Shown: positions 12,695 through 24,600 of the stretch, in pieces
How the letters are laid out: every line of letters starts with the position of its first letter
Position numbering within the stretch: position 1 is the stretch's first letter
NCBI GenBank assembly: GCA_013396755.1
Contig: VWZF01002253.1
Span: 113,123-177,122, forward strand
Reading direction: 5' to 3'
Source: Sclerurus mexicanus
Taxonomy: Eukaryota; Chordata; Aves; Passeriformes; Furnariidae
DNA: 64,000 bases
Position numbers and translations under genes: made by a program
The notes under the pieces: model-generated
Told to the model about the DNA's origin: nothing
Databases searched by the model: none
What the model saw: the letters and a program-made list of their open reading frames with translations, nothing else

Positions 12695-13110
12695 AGCATC
12701 AAACTCCTGGAGGGAGAGGTGTGAGTAGCATCAAACTCCTGGGGGAAGAGGTGTGAGTAGCATCAAACTCCTGGAGGGAGAGGTGTGAGTAGCATCAAAC
12801 TCCTGGGGGAAGAGGTGTGAGTAGCATCAAACTCCTGGGGGAAGAGGTGTGAGTAGCATCAAACTCTTGGGCAAAGAGGTGTGAGTAGCATCAAACTCCT
12901 GGGGGAAGAGGTGTGAGTAGCATCAAACTCCTGGGGGAAAAGCTGTGAGTAGCATTAAACTCCTGGAGGGAGAGGTGTGAGTAGCATTAAACTCCTGGAG
13001 GGAGAGGTGTGAGTAGCATCAAACTCCTGGAGGGAGTGGTGTGAGTAGCATCAAACTCCTGGGGGAAGAGGTGTGAGTAGCATCAAACTCCTGCGGGAAG
13101 AGGTGTGAGT
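12695..13110 (+). repeat. 32-bp minisatellite, 13 units
   Basis: Exactly 13 tandem units of 32 bp (416 bp), each starting AGCATYAAACTC and ending GTGTGAGT or CTGTGAGT. Two main unit types are interspersed, one with GGAGGGAGAGG and one with GGGGGAAGAGG, plus a few point variants such as the sixth (TTGGGCAAAGAGG) and the eighth unit. No indels are seen. It is intergenic between LY6E and LYPD2. The perfect length and low divergence suggest a recent or still variable VNTR. Confidence 0.97.
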
Positions 13111-14093
13111 AGCACCTTGTTCTGCTCCGCTCCACAGCCAAGGACTGGGTGTATTGTATCTCACACACATTCCTGTCGCTCCTGCACCACCCAGAGCCAA
13201 GCCTGGTGTTTTCCCAGCGGTGCCAAGTGCTCCTGGCTCACTTTCTGTCTCTCATTGCTAGAATTGCAGGGATGTGGTGACCCCTTCTCTCTCTCTTGAG
13301 TCTGAGTTTCACACCAGGGCTCCTTGCCGAGCTGTTAAACCTGCTGGTTCCAGGAACAGCACCCACTTGGTGTCGCATTTCAAAATACAAGAGGAACAAA
13401 TGACCAAAAAATAAGAGCACTCAGCAGATAAGGGATGGTGGCACCTTGTGTGTGATCGCAGGTTCTTTGGAAGGGCAAAGTGCAGCTGCTCACATTGGAA
13501 TTCAACTCGTGGTTTGTTTGAGGAAATTCAGAGAGTTTTTCTCCTTATTTAGGAAAAATTCAGAGAATTTTTCTCCTTGTTTTATTTTCACACGGAGGTT
13601 TCTCATCCTAAAGCTGGTTGGAGCCAAATGATTATAAAACCCGAATTCTGGAAACAGTGAAAATTTAAAACTTAAAAATGCCTCCCTTTCCTTCCTTGGA
13701 AATGGGCTGGGATGTGGGATTTGCATTTTCTTCTCTTGTCAGGAGGTGGCAGCGCCAGGCCCCAGTTTCACCAGTGCATCCCGCTAGGATGTACTGGGAT
13801 GGGTGTGTTGGCATTCCAGGACCACGAGCCTCTTCTTCCAAGGGACACGATGCACAAAGAAGGTCCCCTGGAGTTTGGAGGTGAGAAGTCCAGCTCAGCC
13901 TTCTCTTTGACCCTTTGTCACGGCAGATGCTCTCGGGCTTCCTGAGCCCTCCCTGCTCAGCCTGTTTTCCAGGCTGAACAAATCCATCTGTCTCACAATT
14001 CCTTATGTTGCCTGTGGCCAAACCACATGAAATCTTGGGATTGCAAGAACATGGTGGGACAGCTTACAGCTCTGAGAGCTACCACAGCTGGGA

Positions 14094-14190
14094 TCTGAGC
14101 AACCTGGTCTGGTTGAAGGTCCCAGCCCATGGTAGGGGGGTTGGAACCAGATGGTCTTCAAGGTCCCTTCCAAAAGACATTCTGAGGCTG
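14094..14190 (+). mobile_element. CR1 LINE tail fragment
   Basis: Short CR1 3' end: GAGCAACCTGGTCTGGTTGAAGG-like block, then GGTTGGAACCAGATGGTCTTC and AGGTCCCTTCC, truncated at both ends. Confidence 0.75.
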
Positions 14191-14469
14191 GATACAGAAT
14201 ATTCAGGAAGGTCAGGCTGGAAAAGTGAGGAAGGAGTTGCTTTTTGAGTAGGAAAGCAGCCAAAATCCACCAAGCTTTGCCTGGGGATGAGTGATGAGTC
14301 AGCTGAGAGCTTTTGGGTCAGGATGAGCAGGTAGATCAGCACAGGTGGTGTTGTGGTGGGTGTCTGACACACAACACCTGGTCAGGAGGTAGATAAAGCC
14401 GCCTTCAGACAGCTGGAACAAGCCTCCCATTCCCAAGTTTTGGTCCTCATGGAGGGGTTTCACCATCCC

Positions 14470-15505
14470 AGTATCTGCTGGTGGAGAACAGATATTGGGC
14501 AGAGCAATCTGGGAGGCTTCTGGAGGTCCCTGGTCACAACTTGCTGACAGAGGTGACTGAGGAACCAGCACAGAGAGGTGCTTTTGTGGACCTCATACTT
14601 GTGAAAACAGAAGAGCTTGCTGAGGGTGGGAAGTAACCACGATGTGGTGGAGTTCAAGATCCTGAGAGTGGAGAGCAAGACAAAAAGCAGCATCGTGACC
14701 CTGGGGCCAGCATGGATTCCCAAAGGGAAGGTTATTCCTCACCAGCCTGAAATCCCTGATGAGGGGACTGGCCTGGTGGGTGATGGGAGAGAAGTGGATG
14801 TTGTTTTTCTCCACCTCATTAATGTTTTCAACACTGTCCCAGAACGTCCTCATGGATGAGGTGGCAAAGTAAAGGTTGGATGAAGTAGACAGTGAGGTGG
14901 ATTGAAAACTGGTGGAGCAACTGGATCCAGAGGTTTGTGACCAGTGGCACCAAGTCCAGTTGGAGGCCAGCCCTTAGTGGGGTACCACAGGACTTGTTTT
15001 TGGGGTGACTGCTATTTCATCACCTTCAGCAATGACCTTGAGGATGTGGCAGAGCCTCACCTTTGATTTGCAGATGATACAAGACTAAGGAGGAGTGGTG
15101 GCCACACCAGCTGGACCTGCTGCCATCCAGAGGGAATTGAACAGCTTGGAAAAGTAGACAGAGGGAAACCTTGGGAAATTCAGCAAATGGAAGTTCAGAG
15201 TCTTGAACCTGGGGAGGAATAACCCCAAGTACCAGGAAGGGCTGTGAGCTGGTGGGGGTAGAAAACAGCTTTGCAGGGGAAGAGCTGAGGGTCATGGTGG
15301 ACATCAAGTTGCACGTGGATCAGAAATGTTCTTTGGTGGCAAAGGACCTTCTGGGCTGTGTTAGGAAGAGCATTGCCAGGAGCTTCAGGGGGTGATCCGT
15401 CCCCTCCTACTTGGTACTTGTGGGGAGTTCTGTGTCCAGTTCTGGGCTCCTTAGCACAGGAGATACATGGACATTGGGGCAGAAGCATCTTCCTCAAATC
15501 TTCAG
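14470..15505 (+). mobile_element. CR1 LINE ORF2 remnant (endonuclease to RT), degenerate
   Basis: About 1 kb of decayed CR1 ORF2. Frames read VDLILVKTEELAE and DVVEFKILRVESK (end of the endonuclease region). An internal deletion follows, then GLVGDGREVDVVFLHL (an early RT block), a degraded FADDT region near 15065, and a late stretch resembling GRSIARSFRG. Many stops and frameshifts. The 3' tail is missing. It cannot encode a functional protein. Confidence 0.85.
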
Positions 15506-16635
15506 GCATCTGGAGGCCAAACCCGGGATGTTGTTTTGGTACGAGACACACTGAATCTCTCACCTGAGTGGAGATTTAGGTTTTCTACAGGTTTGGGCAG
15601 AAAACCTGAGAACACACTCCTAGCAGTCCAAGACGTGGATATTTCCAGCTTCAATGCCAAGCACTGCGGTGTTAGAGGGAGATGAAAAGGGCCTGGAGGC
15701 AAAGCTGGTTCTTTTCAGTCAGGTCATTTACTCTTTTACACGTGTTGTCCTTGTTCCTCCCTTCTGGGTCAGGGAGAAGTGACTCCCGTAGGAAAGTATC
15801 TCCTGTTCCTTGGATTAAGGCTTGAAGGGAGGCAGGGGATAATTAATCAGATGACAGCTACACTGAGCAAGTGATTTACATTCCTGCATCATTAACAATG
15901 CCTTGGAAAGCTGGATGGAGCAAATAATCTCAAAACAAGTGATTACTGCCACAGGCAGAGTCGACAGGAAGGGAAAAGATACCGGCTTGGAAGCAAAAAG
16001 AACAAAAGGAAGCCGGAAAAAAATCTGATGGAGCAGGAAGAAAAATTCCCAGTAGTTATAAATATATGATCAATCCTTTCTCTGCACTTCATAAAGAGAG
16101 AGAGAGAACACACTCGAGTAGTTATTAATTCCTATAAGATTTTCCCATAAGACAACTGTATCCATATGTTGGCCATAGGCCAGGGAAGTGATGGATATAA
16201 TGGTCTTGCCCAGAAAGAGTTAAGTGCAGCACAGAGGTTAATCTGAATAATAACCTGGAGATAAGAGGTGCCTGCCTGGAATTCAAAGAGGGAGAAAAAC
16301 AGGTTGGGAAAAAAAAAATTAAGGAGGCAGGTGAGCAATTACTTGAAGGGAAGAGGACTCCTTAGAAGAATAAATCATCTTGTTCCTGCCTTCCTGGCCT
16401 GGTGGATATACAAAGCATCCCTGATTTTCAGGCACAGCCCACGACACGTGGCTGGGACAGAGGAGGACATGCAGGGAAGTCTGGTGGGAACATGAGATGA
16501 GCAGCAGGGTTCAAGAAACTCTTTGTGCTTGTGTGTCTGATCTTTCTGCCCCAGGTGCAGCACTAACCAGGCTCCCTCTTGTCTCTGTTGCAGCCTGGAG
16601 AGCCAACAGAACCCTGGGCTGCACTGAAGGAACTG
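15506..16635. other. Intergenic, nothing recognised
   Basis: 1.1 kb of unique-looking DNA between CR1 copies, with a short GA run at 16095-16105. No exon or RNA gene is apparent. Confidence 0.5.
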
Positions 16636-17187
16636 TGGAGGTTCTCCCCCTATGCTCCACTCGCTGTAGATCCCACCTGGAGCACTGTGTCCAGCCCTGG
16701 GGGCCTCAGCACAAGGATGTGGAGCTGCTGGAACAAGTCCAGAGGAGGCCACAGAGGTGCTCCGGGGCTGGAGCCCCTCTGCTCTGGAGACAGGCTGGGA
16801 GAGCTGGGGATGTTCCCCTGGAGAGGAGAAGGATCCAGAGAGACCTCAGAGCCCCTTCCAGTGCCTAAAGGGGCTCCAGGAGAGCTGGGGAGGGACTTGG
16901 GACAAGGGGTGAAGGGACAGGACAAGGGGGAATGGCTCCAAACTGACAGAGGGGAGGGTTAGGTGGGATATTGGGAAGGAATTTTTGGCTGTGAGGGTGG
17001 GCAGGCCCTGGCACAGGTTGCCCAGAGAAGCTGTGGCTGCCCCATCCCTGAAAGTGTCCAAGGCCATGTTGGACAGGGCTTGGAGCAACCTGGGCTAGTG
17101 GAAGGTGTCCCTGCCCATGGCAGAGGTGTTTGGAATTAGATCTTCTTTAAGTTCCCTTCCAACCCAAACCATTCCATGATTCTATGT
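16636..17187 (+). mobile_element. CR1 LINE 3' fragment, about 0.55 kb
   Basis: Well-preserved 5'-truncated CR1, from the block reading SHLEHCVQPWGPQHKDVELLEQVQRR (split by stops) through the ORF2 C-terminus to the tail CATTCCATGATTCTATG. Confidence 0.93.
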
Positions 17188-17948
17188 CCCAGTTCAGTGT
17201 CAAGGTAGAAACCAGTGTGGAGAGAACTCCCAAGCTTTCTGTGTCCTTCTGCAGCTCCAATCCTTGTCAGCCAGACCTGCCACGAGGTGTGAAAGTCACA
17301 ATTCCCTGCTCACCTGGATGCTTTGATCCTGCTGCTTGTCAGCTTAAGGAAAGACATGCCCTTTCCCCAAGGGCACCTCCCAAAAACTCAGTTATGGGAA
17401 TCCCCTGATCTTCACATGCTCGATAGGCTGGAGAGAGAGACACACGAAGTGTCTCACAAAGCTATGCCAATAAAATGGTTTTTAAGCCAGGCAGAGACAT
17501 GTTGGAGCTTGGCCATACATTGTAAGGAATTGTAGTAAAATCAATTAGTCGGAATAACACTGCTATGACTAATGAGCTAATGAGTGGTGCCTTAGTGAAA
17601 ATGGCTCTAAAAGAGCTGCAGGGCTGGATTCTTGTTGCATTATTCAGAGGGAGAGGCCACATTCATGCTTGGTGCTGTTTATGTTTTACTTTGCTTTTCA
17701 AGGTTTCTCTGTAGCTTCTCAAGACACCCCTCATTCGTGGAAGAAATGGAGGAGGGCAACAATAACCTGTTTAATTCCTCTCTTTTTGGTGCATCTCTGG
17801 GGAATTGTGGTTTCTGCGAGAGGCAGGTGGGGGCTGCGATGCATCGGAGGTGGAATTCATGGTGATTTAATCCCTGGCACTCTGCACACCACGTTTAGTG
17901 CTCAGCCAAACCCCTCCTTGCTGCCTTCTGTGAATGCCTTTTATCAGT

Positions 17949-18598
17949 GATCCGTGAACCTGCTGGAGCGAGTCCAGAGGAGGCCACGGAGATGCTCCAA
18001 GGGCTGGAGAACCTCTGCTCTGGAGACAGGCTGGAAGAGGTGGGAATGTCCAGCCTGGAGAAGAGAAGGCTCCAGGGAGACCTGAGAGCCCCTTCCAGCA
18101 GCTCCAAGAGAGCTGGAGGGGGATCTTGGGCAAGGGATGGAACAAGAGGACAAGGGGAATGACTTCCCACTGCCAGAGGGCAGGGTTAGATGGGATGCTG
18201 GGAAGAAATCCTTGGCTGTGAGGGTGGTGAGTCCCTGACACAGATTTCCCATAGAAGAGCTTGAACAATTCCAGGGATGGGGCAGCCACATCTTCTCTGG
18301 CCAACCTGGATTCTAATAGGGAATTTAAAGGGTAATCTAAGCTGGGACTGGGATGGGGAGAGGGAAGTGTTAATGTTTGATATCAGGAAGACATTCTTGG
18401 CTGTGAGGGTGGGCAGACCCTGGCACAGGGTGCCCAGAGAAGCTGTGGCTGCCTCAGCCCTGGAAGTGTTCCAGGCCATGTTGGATGGGGCTTGGAGCAA
18501 CCTGGGCTAGTGGAAGTCTAGTGACCCATGGCAGAGGGTCTGGAACAAGATGATCCTTTGCAATCCAATCCATTCCATGGTTCTCTGATCCTGTAACA
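17949..18598 (+). mobile_element. Composite CR1 LINE with internal inverted piece
   Basis: Plus-strand CR1 at 17949-18259. Then about 45 bp of CR1 in the opposite orientation (18260-18305, CCAGGGATGGGGCAGCC), a 65 bp non-CR1 segment (18307-18371), and a second plus-strand CR1 tail to 18598. Two copies joined with a local inversion, or one copy rearranged. Confidence 0.82.
18307..18372 (+). repeat. 65-bp segment shared with 43578-43643
   Basis: Starts TGGATTCTAATAGGGAATTT and continues through GGGATGGGGAGAGGGAA. The same segment, about 92% identical by eye, occurs inside SLURP1-like intron 2. It does not belong to the CR1 3' region I recognise, yet both copies adjoin CR1. Confidence 0.7.
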
Positions 18599-20002
18599 TT
18601 TAACCCTCTTACAGGATTGGTTTTGGGTTTAACCTACTCACTGGTGTGTGACAAGAGCTTGGTACTGGGATATGACACTGTCCTGTCAGCATTCCTCCCT
18701 TAAATCCAATCAAGCTTGCTCCTACATCTCCCTGCTCTGGAAATCTGGGATTCATAGGAGAGATACAAGAACTTATATTAATATATAATGGAGATGCAGA
18801 GTTTAAAATAATTAAGTCAAGAAGGCTCTCGAGCCAAACCAGTGACTAGAGTTCTCTCAGCACACACAGAGACAATGATCCCTGAAACTCTGTCTTGGAG
18901 GTGGATGGGCAATTTTAGGACTTCTCAGTGGGATCTTCTCAGCCTGGCAATTGGGCAGCATGAGCAGGTCTGTTGGGAAGGTGTGGAATTTGGAGACTCT
19001 TTCCAGTGTGGATGAGATGCCTCCACCCAGAGACTGTCTCAGCTGGTGAGGTAGGACAGGAAAGGGCTTTGGCACAGCTTTCCCAGGCTGGAAGGAAACA
19101 TTTGGCTGAACTTTTCCATTTATTTATGGTACAAACCCCTCTGAAATGCAGAGTTCTTGTATTAATTTACCTTTGAACACATACACTGTATTTTTTTCCC
19201 AACCACCGTGTGGGTTGTTGGGGCAGGTTTGTGCGGATTGTTGTCCTTGTAATTCTTTTCTCTGTAGTTAATAGGAACCCCTCCAACACAATAGGTTATT
19301 GTTTCCCACGAAATAATCACGGGAGTTCAACAAAGCCCTGTTTGGATGTTCCCATTAGTTGTTGTTATTCCTCTGGTGAGTTGCCAGCCCTGTGATGCAG
19401 TTGCATTAAGAGGAGACATTTCAGGCTGATGCTTCAAGACTCAGATAAGATCGACTGAAACTATAAACAAGTGAGGTATGTTGACACTCCCCCCCAAAAA
19501 AACACCCCTCCAAAGTGAAGGAGGGACCAGGATTTAGAGCAGGGTGTTGGCACATGTTCTTCCATCCCAGATCTTATAATGCAATGAAGATCACATTTCA
19601 GATGTGCATGTGAAACCAGTCATTTAGCACACACATTGTTTGAGGCCTCTTAATACCAGAAACCAGAAACCACACCCCAGCCATGCTAAATAGTTTTCTT
19701 TTCTTCCCTTCCTCCCCCCCCCTAAAAACAAGGCAAACACAATCAGCATATTTCGCCCTTCTTAAGAGGATTATAACATTCTCTGCTGAACACAGGAATG
19801 CCGAAGCAAGAATCTACCAAAATGTCTTTCCCTGGGTAATTTTGGGGCTGGAAATAACTGCTTAACTTTCATAAGCAGCGTAATTACTGTATTATAGAAG
19901 CAACTGTGAAAACAATCTGTCTGAATTCCAGAGGGTGTAGGTCACCCAGGAGTGCTGTTTGTAAAAGAAACAGGGCTTGTCAAATGATAAGGCCACGGTT
20001 TA
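18599..20002. other. Intergenic, nothing recognised
   Basis: 1.4 kb without recognisable repeat tail, exon or RNA gene. Moderately AT-rich in its second half. Confidence 0.5.
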
Positions 20003-20228
20003 GTTGAGATTTTGGGGAAAAATTCCTCCCTGCCAGGGTGGTGAGGCCCTGGCACAGGTTGCCCAGAGAAGCTGTGGCTGCCCCATCCCTGGAAGTGTCC
20101 AAGGCCAGGTTGGATGGAGCTTGGAGCAACGTGGGATAGTGGAAGGTGTCCCTGCCCATGGTAGAGGGTCTGGAATGAGATGATTTTTAAGTTCCCTTCC
20201 AACCCAGGTCATTCTATAATTCTTTGGT
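20003..20228 (+). mobile_element. CR1 LINE 3' fragment
   Basis: 5'-truncated copy beginning in the TTTGGGGAAAAATTCCTCCC block and ending ATTCTATAATTCTTTGG; close to the main CR1 type in this window. Confidence 0.92.
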
Positions 20229-20311
20229 TCACTGGACTTTTAGTTTTGGAGAGATAAGGATTGGGTTGTTTGTTCAGTATTCCTAGAAGATCCTTTTAAC
20301 ATTTTGAGACA

Positions 20312-20554
20312 AAATGGCCTCAAGTTGCATCAAGCCAGGTTCAGATTAAATATTAGGAAAAATGTCTTCACAACAGGGATTTTGGAGCATTGGAACAGGT
20401 TGGCCAGGGAAGTGGTGGAGTCACCATCCATGGAAGTGTTCCAAAAACCTGTGCATGTGGCACTTGAGGACTTGGGTTAGTGGTGAACATGGTGGTGCTG
20501 GGTTGGACTCGGTGATCTTAAAGGTCTTCTGCAGCCGTAACAATTCTGATTGTA
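20312..20554 (+). mobile_element. CR1 LINE 3' fragment, older subfamily
   Basis: Contains GGCCTCAAGTTGCATC, ATATTAGGAAAAATG, GTGGTGGAGTCACCATCC and GGTTGGACTCGGTGATCTT. Same older CR1 type as at 3.9 kb, ending AATTCTGATTGTA. Confidence 0.82.
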
Positions 20555-21023
20555 AGAGTTCAAGTGAAGATTCCTGAATAAAGTTCCTCTGATGGTGAGA
20601 TAAATAATGAAGATAGTGGGAATATCTTCAAAAACATCTTTATTCCAGCTTTCCCTCCTTTCTTGGTGAAAGTGTGTGTTGGGAGGGTACCTGGAATAGT
20701 CATGGAAGGCTCTTCTTCACCAGTTTTGGCAATTCCATGGTCAAACTTGTTCATCACATATTGGAGGAGGATTTACAAGCGTGGGGCTGGCCTGAGGCAC
20801 AGGGAAAAACTGGGAGGTGCCTGAGGCAGCGAGGCTGGGGATGGGAAGGATGTTTGGGAAGCAAAAAGTCATGAGCTTGGCTCAGAGCAGAGGGACTTCT
20901 CCATGCACCATCCTCCCTGAACCCTTGAGATAATGAGCTGAAGAGATTCCCTTGGCCCAAAATTATGGCCTGGCCCTGCTGTCTTCCCAGTGCTCCATGT
21001 TTTTTTCCAGTGAGTAAGGGATT

Positions 21024-21150
21024 TCAAGGCCAGGTTGGAGGGGGGCTTGGAGCAACCTGGTCTAGTGGAAGGTGCCACTGACCATGGCAGGGGGTTGGAA
21101 CAAGATGATCTTTATGGTCCCTTCCAACCCAAAGCATTCTATGATTCTTC
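21024..21150 (+). mobile_element. CR1 LINE tail just upstream of LYPD2
   Basis: About 125 bp of the CR1 3' end, ending CATTCTATGATTCTTC. It stops about 0.5 kb before the LYPD2 start codon. Confidence 0.9.
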
Positions 21151-21591
21151 TGGTGTTAAACTCTGGCCTCCAGTGAAGTTAAAAACTCAGAGTAGAAAGG
21201 TCTGTGAGGTTCAACGCCTTGATGTTCACAGCTATGGATGCTTTTCCCCTCAGGATTTCTGGAAACCACCCAGATCTCTCCAACCACTACAAGAATAAAG
21301 AGGAAATATCACCAAGCAGCAAGGCAAGACGGGGACACCAGGATTATTTAACACTCCTGGACTTCCCCATCATGTTTAGACACAAAACACCTGTTCAAAC
21401 AATCTCAGCTATTGTCCGGGTCCGAATCCTAATTTTCTTCTCCAAGGAACATGAAAAGAGATGAGGTGTAGCAGGAGGTGGGGCCTGCTTTGTAGCTCAT
21501 TCAATCCGTTTATAGCTCAATGGGGCTCGTTTCTCCAGTAGATTTGGAGCTGGGGACGATCAGTACATGGCAAAGCCCCAGGAGGTGTGAC

Positions 21592-21597
21592 ATTAAA
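21592..21597 (+). promoter_or_regulatory. TATA-like ATTAAA box of LYPD2
   Basis: CATTAAAGCC lies 50 bp before the LYPD2 start codon and is followed by GAGGAGCAG. The SLURP1-like promoter has a comparable arrangement: TATAAAGC, then GGGAGCAG, about 55 bp before its ATG. A weak alternative is TTTATAG near 21509. Functional use is inferred from position. Confidence 0.4.
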
Positions 21598-21646
21598 GCC
21601 AGTGGTGAGGAGCAGTGACAACCCAGGCAACGAGGGGCTGTGCAAG

Positions 21647-24600
21647 ATGAAGGTGATTCTGTCTCTTCTGATGGTCTCTCTCATTTGCGTGGAGTTTGGT
21701 AAGTTCCCGCTCTGGTCCCTGCAGGAGATGCAGGGTGATGGGAGAGGATGCATCCTGTTCCCTCTGAAATCCATGTCTCCCACTTGGAGCAGTTTTCAGC
21801 AAAAAGGAAAAAAAAAAAAAAAGATAACCATCTTTGGAACGTTTCCAGCCTGTCAGATGTTCAGGACCGTGGTGGTGTCATTGGGATTGTTAGTTCAGGC
21901 TCTTTGGGAAGTGTTAAAAGGCAGGGCGTGATTTTACCGTGTCATTTCTTTAATGCAAATTGCAGCTCTCACTTTTTACATGTTCTTGCTCGATCTCACT
22001 CTCTTTTTTTTTTTTTTTTTTATTTTTTTTTTNNNNNNNNNNNNNNNNNNNNNNNNNNNNTTTTAATGTTATTTTAAACTTTCTGGACTGTTTTTAATAC
22101 TTAACCCTGAAAGTCACCAGCCAGTTTAATGCAGAGTGTATGGAGTCTCTCTAAAAATGTGTTATTTGTGTGATGTATCAAATTTTAGCTGTTAGAAGTG
22201 GGAATGATGGGCTGGGACAAAGCTGGTGGCTCAGTTACTGCGGGTTGTCTATCATAGGCTGGTTTGGACTGGAAAGGACCTGAAAGCCCATCTTGTTTCA
22301 CCCCCTGTCATGGGCAGGGACACCTTCCACTAGCCCAGGTTGCTCCAAGCCCCGTCCAACCTGGCCTTGGACACTTCCAGNNNCTGGTTTTGAACACTTC
22401 CAGGGATGGGGCAGCCACAGCTTCTCTGGGCAGCCACAGACAGTGGGGTCACTCCTTATGGTGACAAACTGTCAGACCCTCTTCCAGATGGAGAAAGTCC
22501 CCAAAATATTTCACACTTGGTTGTTTTCCATGGTGGCCTCATGAAATTTCCTTTGACTTCAAATAAACCACTGTGTTAATAAACACAGGACTAAACAAAG
22601 ACACAACGACAGGTCAAGGGGGAACGAAGAGGGCAGGGCTAGATGGGATATTGGGAAGAAATTCCTCCCTGTGAGGGTGGGGAGGCCCTGGCACAGGTTG
22701 CCCAGAGAAGCTGTGGCTGCCCCATCCCTGGAAGTGTTCAAGGCCAGGTTGGATGGGGCTTGGAGCAACCTGGTCTAGTGGAAGGTGTCCCTGCCCATGG
22801 CGGGTGATGGAACTGGATGATCTTTAAGATCCAGCCCAAACCATCTTCTGATTCTATTCAATGATTCCATGATCCTCCCTCAATCCTTCCTGTCCCTGCC
22901 TCCTCACTGGAGGGGATAGACTTGGAGAAGGAGTTGGATGGACAAAAGCAGCCTGATATTTGGGATGACCCATGTGAGATGCGGATTTTGGGAACAAACC
23001 CCACAGTCCAGGCTGCTCCAGGATGCCATGCAAACCTTCCCCCTCTGTTTCCACCAGTGGGATTATGTTGCTTCTCCTCCATCTCGAGCTCCATGAAGCC
23101 AAGTATGGAAGGACTTTTGGGATATTGGTGTTTTAATCCCTTGGAAAGTAGGGAATCCCCTCATGACAACCAGATGTACAGGAACAATGATGCCACAACC
23201 TCTGATGGTTGCACAGTGGGAAGGACACCCTGGCATAGACTCCTCATCCCTTATTTCTGCCACCACAGCAACTTCTTGCACCATCTCAAGCTCCATTGGT
23301 GTTCTCCTGGATGGCCAAAGTTAATTGTTAAGTGGGATATTCTCAGATCCAGGCAGTTTAAGGTCTAATTTTATCTTTGCCTGGCTGGGACATCAGGATT
23401 TTTTATTTTCTATTTATTTCCTTCTTATGTGAGGACATTTTCCTTCCTCCATCCTTGGACCTGCAGAGCTTCAGGGGAGGAGCAGGTGGTTTGTTCGGTT
23501 TTCTTTGCAAAGAGGAACACAAATGCTGTGGTTTGGATTTGTCCCGGATCATGAAAGCTGAGACTGATGACAGTTCTTCCTCCCTAAAGATGTATTTGGC
23601 AACTGTCAGAATTAATGCAAACCAAACATCAGTCCACAATGGGCAAAACAGAATAATAAAGTTTGCTTTGAATACGAGCAAAGAAAAATTGCTGTGTCTG
23701 TTTAGAAAAGGGCTTTTTCTGGCTTATTAGTTGATATCTAATTTCATAAGGTGACTTGCTTGCCTGAGCCTGCTGACATCCCATTGTAGGTGTGCTGAGA
23801 GGAGCCGAATCATTGCTCTTTTTCCATGGGATTTAAAGGAATTTCAGCGGGATGTCACACAGAGAAGGGGACAACTGCCTTCCAGTCCAGAGAGGAGATG
23901 CTGGGCTGTGGCAGTACCAACATGCATTGCTCTGATTTTAAGACACATTCAGATGTCTGTAAGAGAGGATCTGGAGCAGAGAACCCAGATCGAGTGTTGG
24001 GGCCCTCAGCAAAAGCTGCAGAGAGAAAAATGTCCTGAATAACATCCAAAAATATCTTTGTTGTTGATAAGAAACCCCAGACACTATTTTGGTTTGATAC
24101 CTTTAGCTTGGAATGCCCTGTGTCCCAAAAATCTGGGCTCCTCAGTGTTTTTGTCTAACATTTCTCCCTCTCAGAAGACTTTTGACAATGAAGGACTTGG
24201 GCAGGGGTTATTCTGTGTGTGGAGGAGCTGAGAACCACCTGCAGCTTGAAAGGGACTTTGCAGCTCCACAGGGAGCTGATGAGGAACATCTATAGAGTGG
24301 TAAGGGAGAAAGCAGGGTGGGATTTGAAGTCTCGAGTACCAAATTTTGTTTCTGTGGTCTCTGTCCAGAGCAGAACTTGTCCCCGTGCAATCCATTAGTG
24401 TGGCTGCTGTCATGTTTAGCTATTCCCTGGGAGGGTGAGGAGGCCCTGGCACAGGTTACCCAGAGAAGCTGTGGGTGCCCCATCCCTGGAAGTGGCCAAG
24501 ACCACATTGGATGGGGCTTGGAGCAACCTGGGCTGGTGGAAGGTGTCCCTGTCCATGGCAGGGGGTGGAATGAGATGGTCTTTCAGGTCCATTCCAACCC

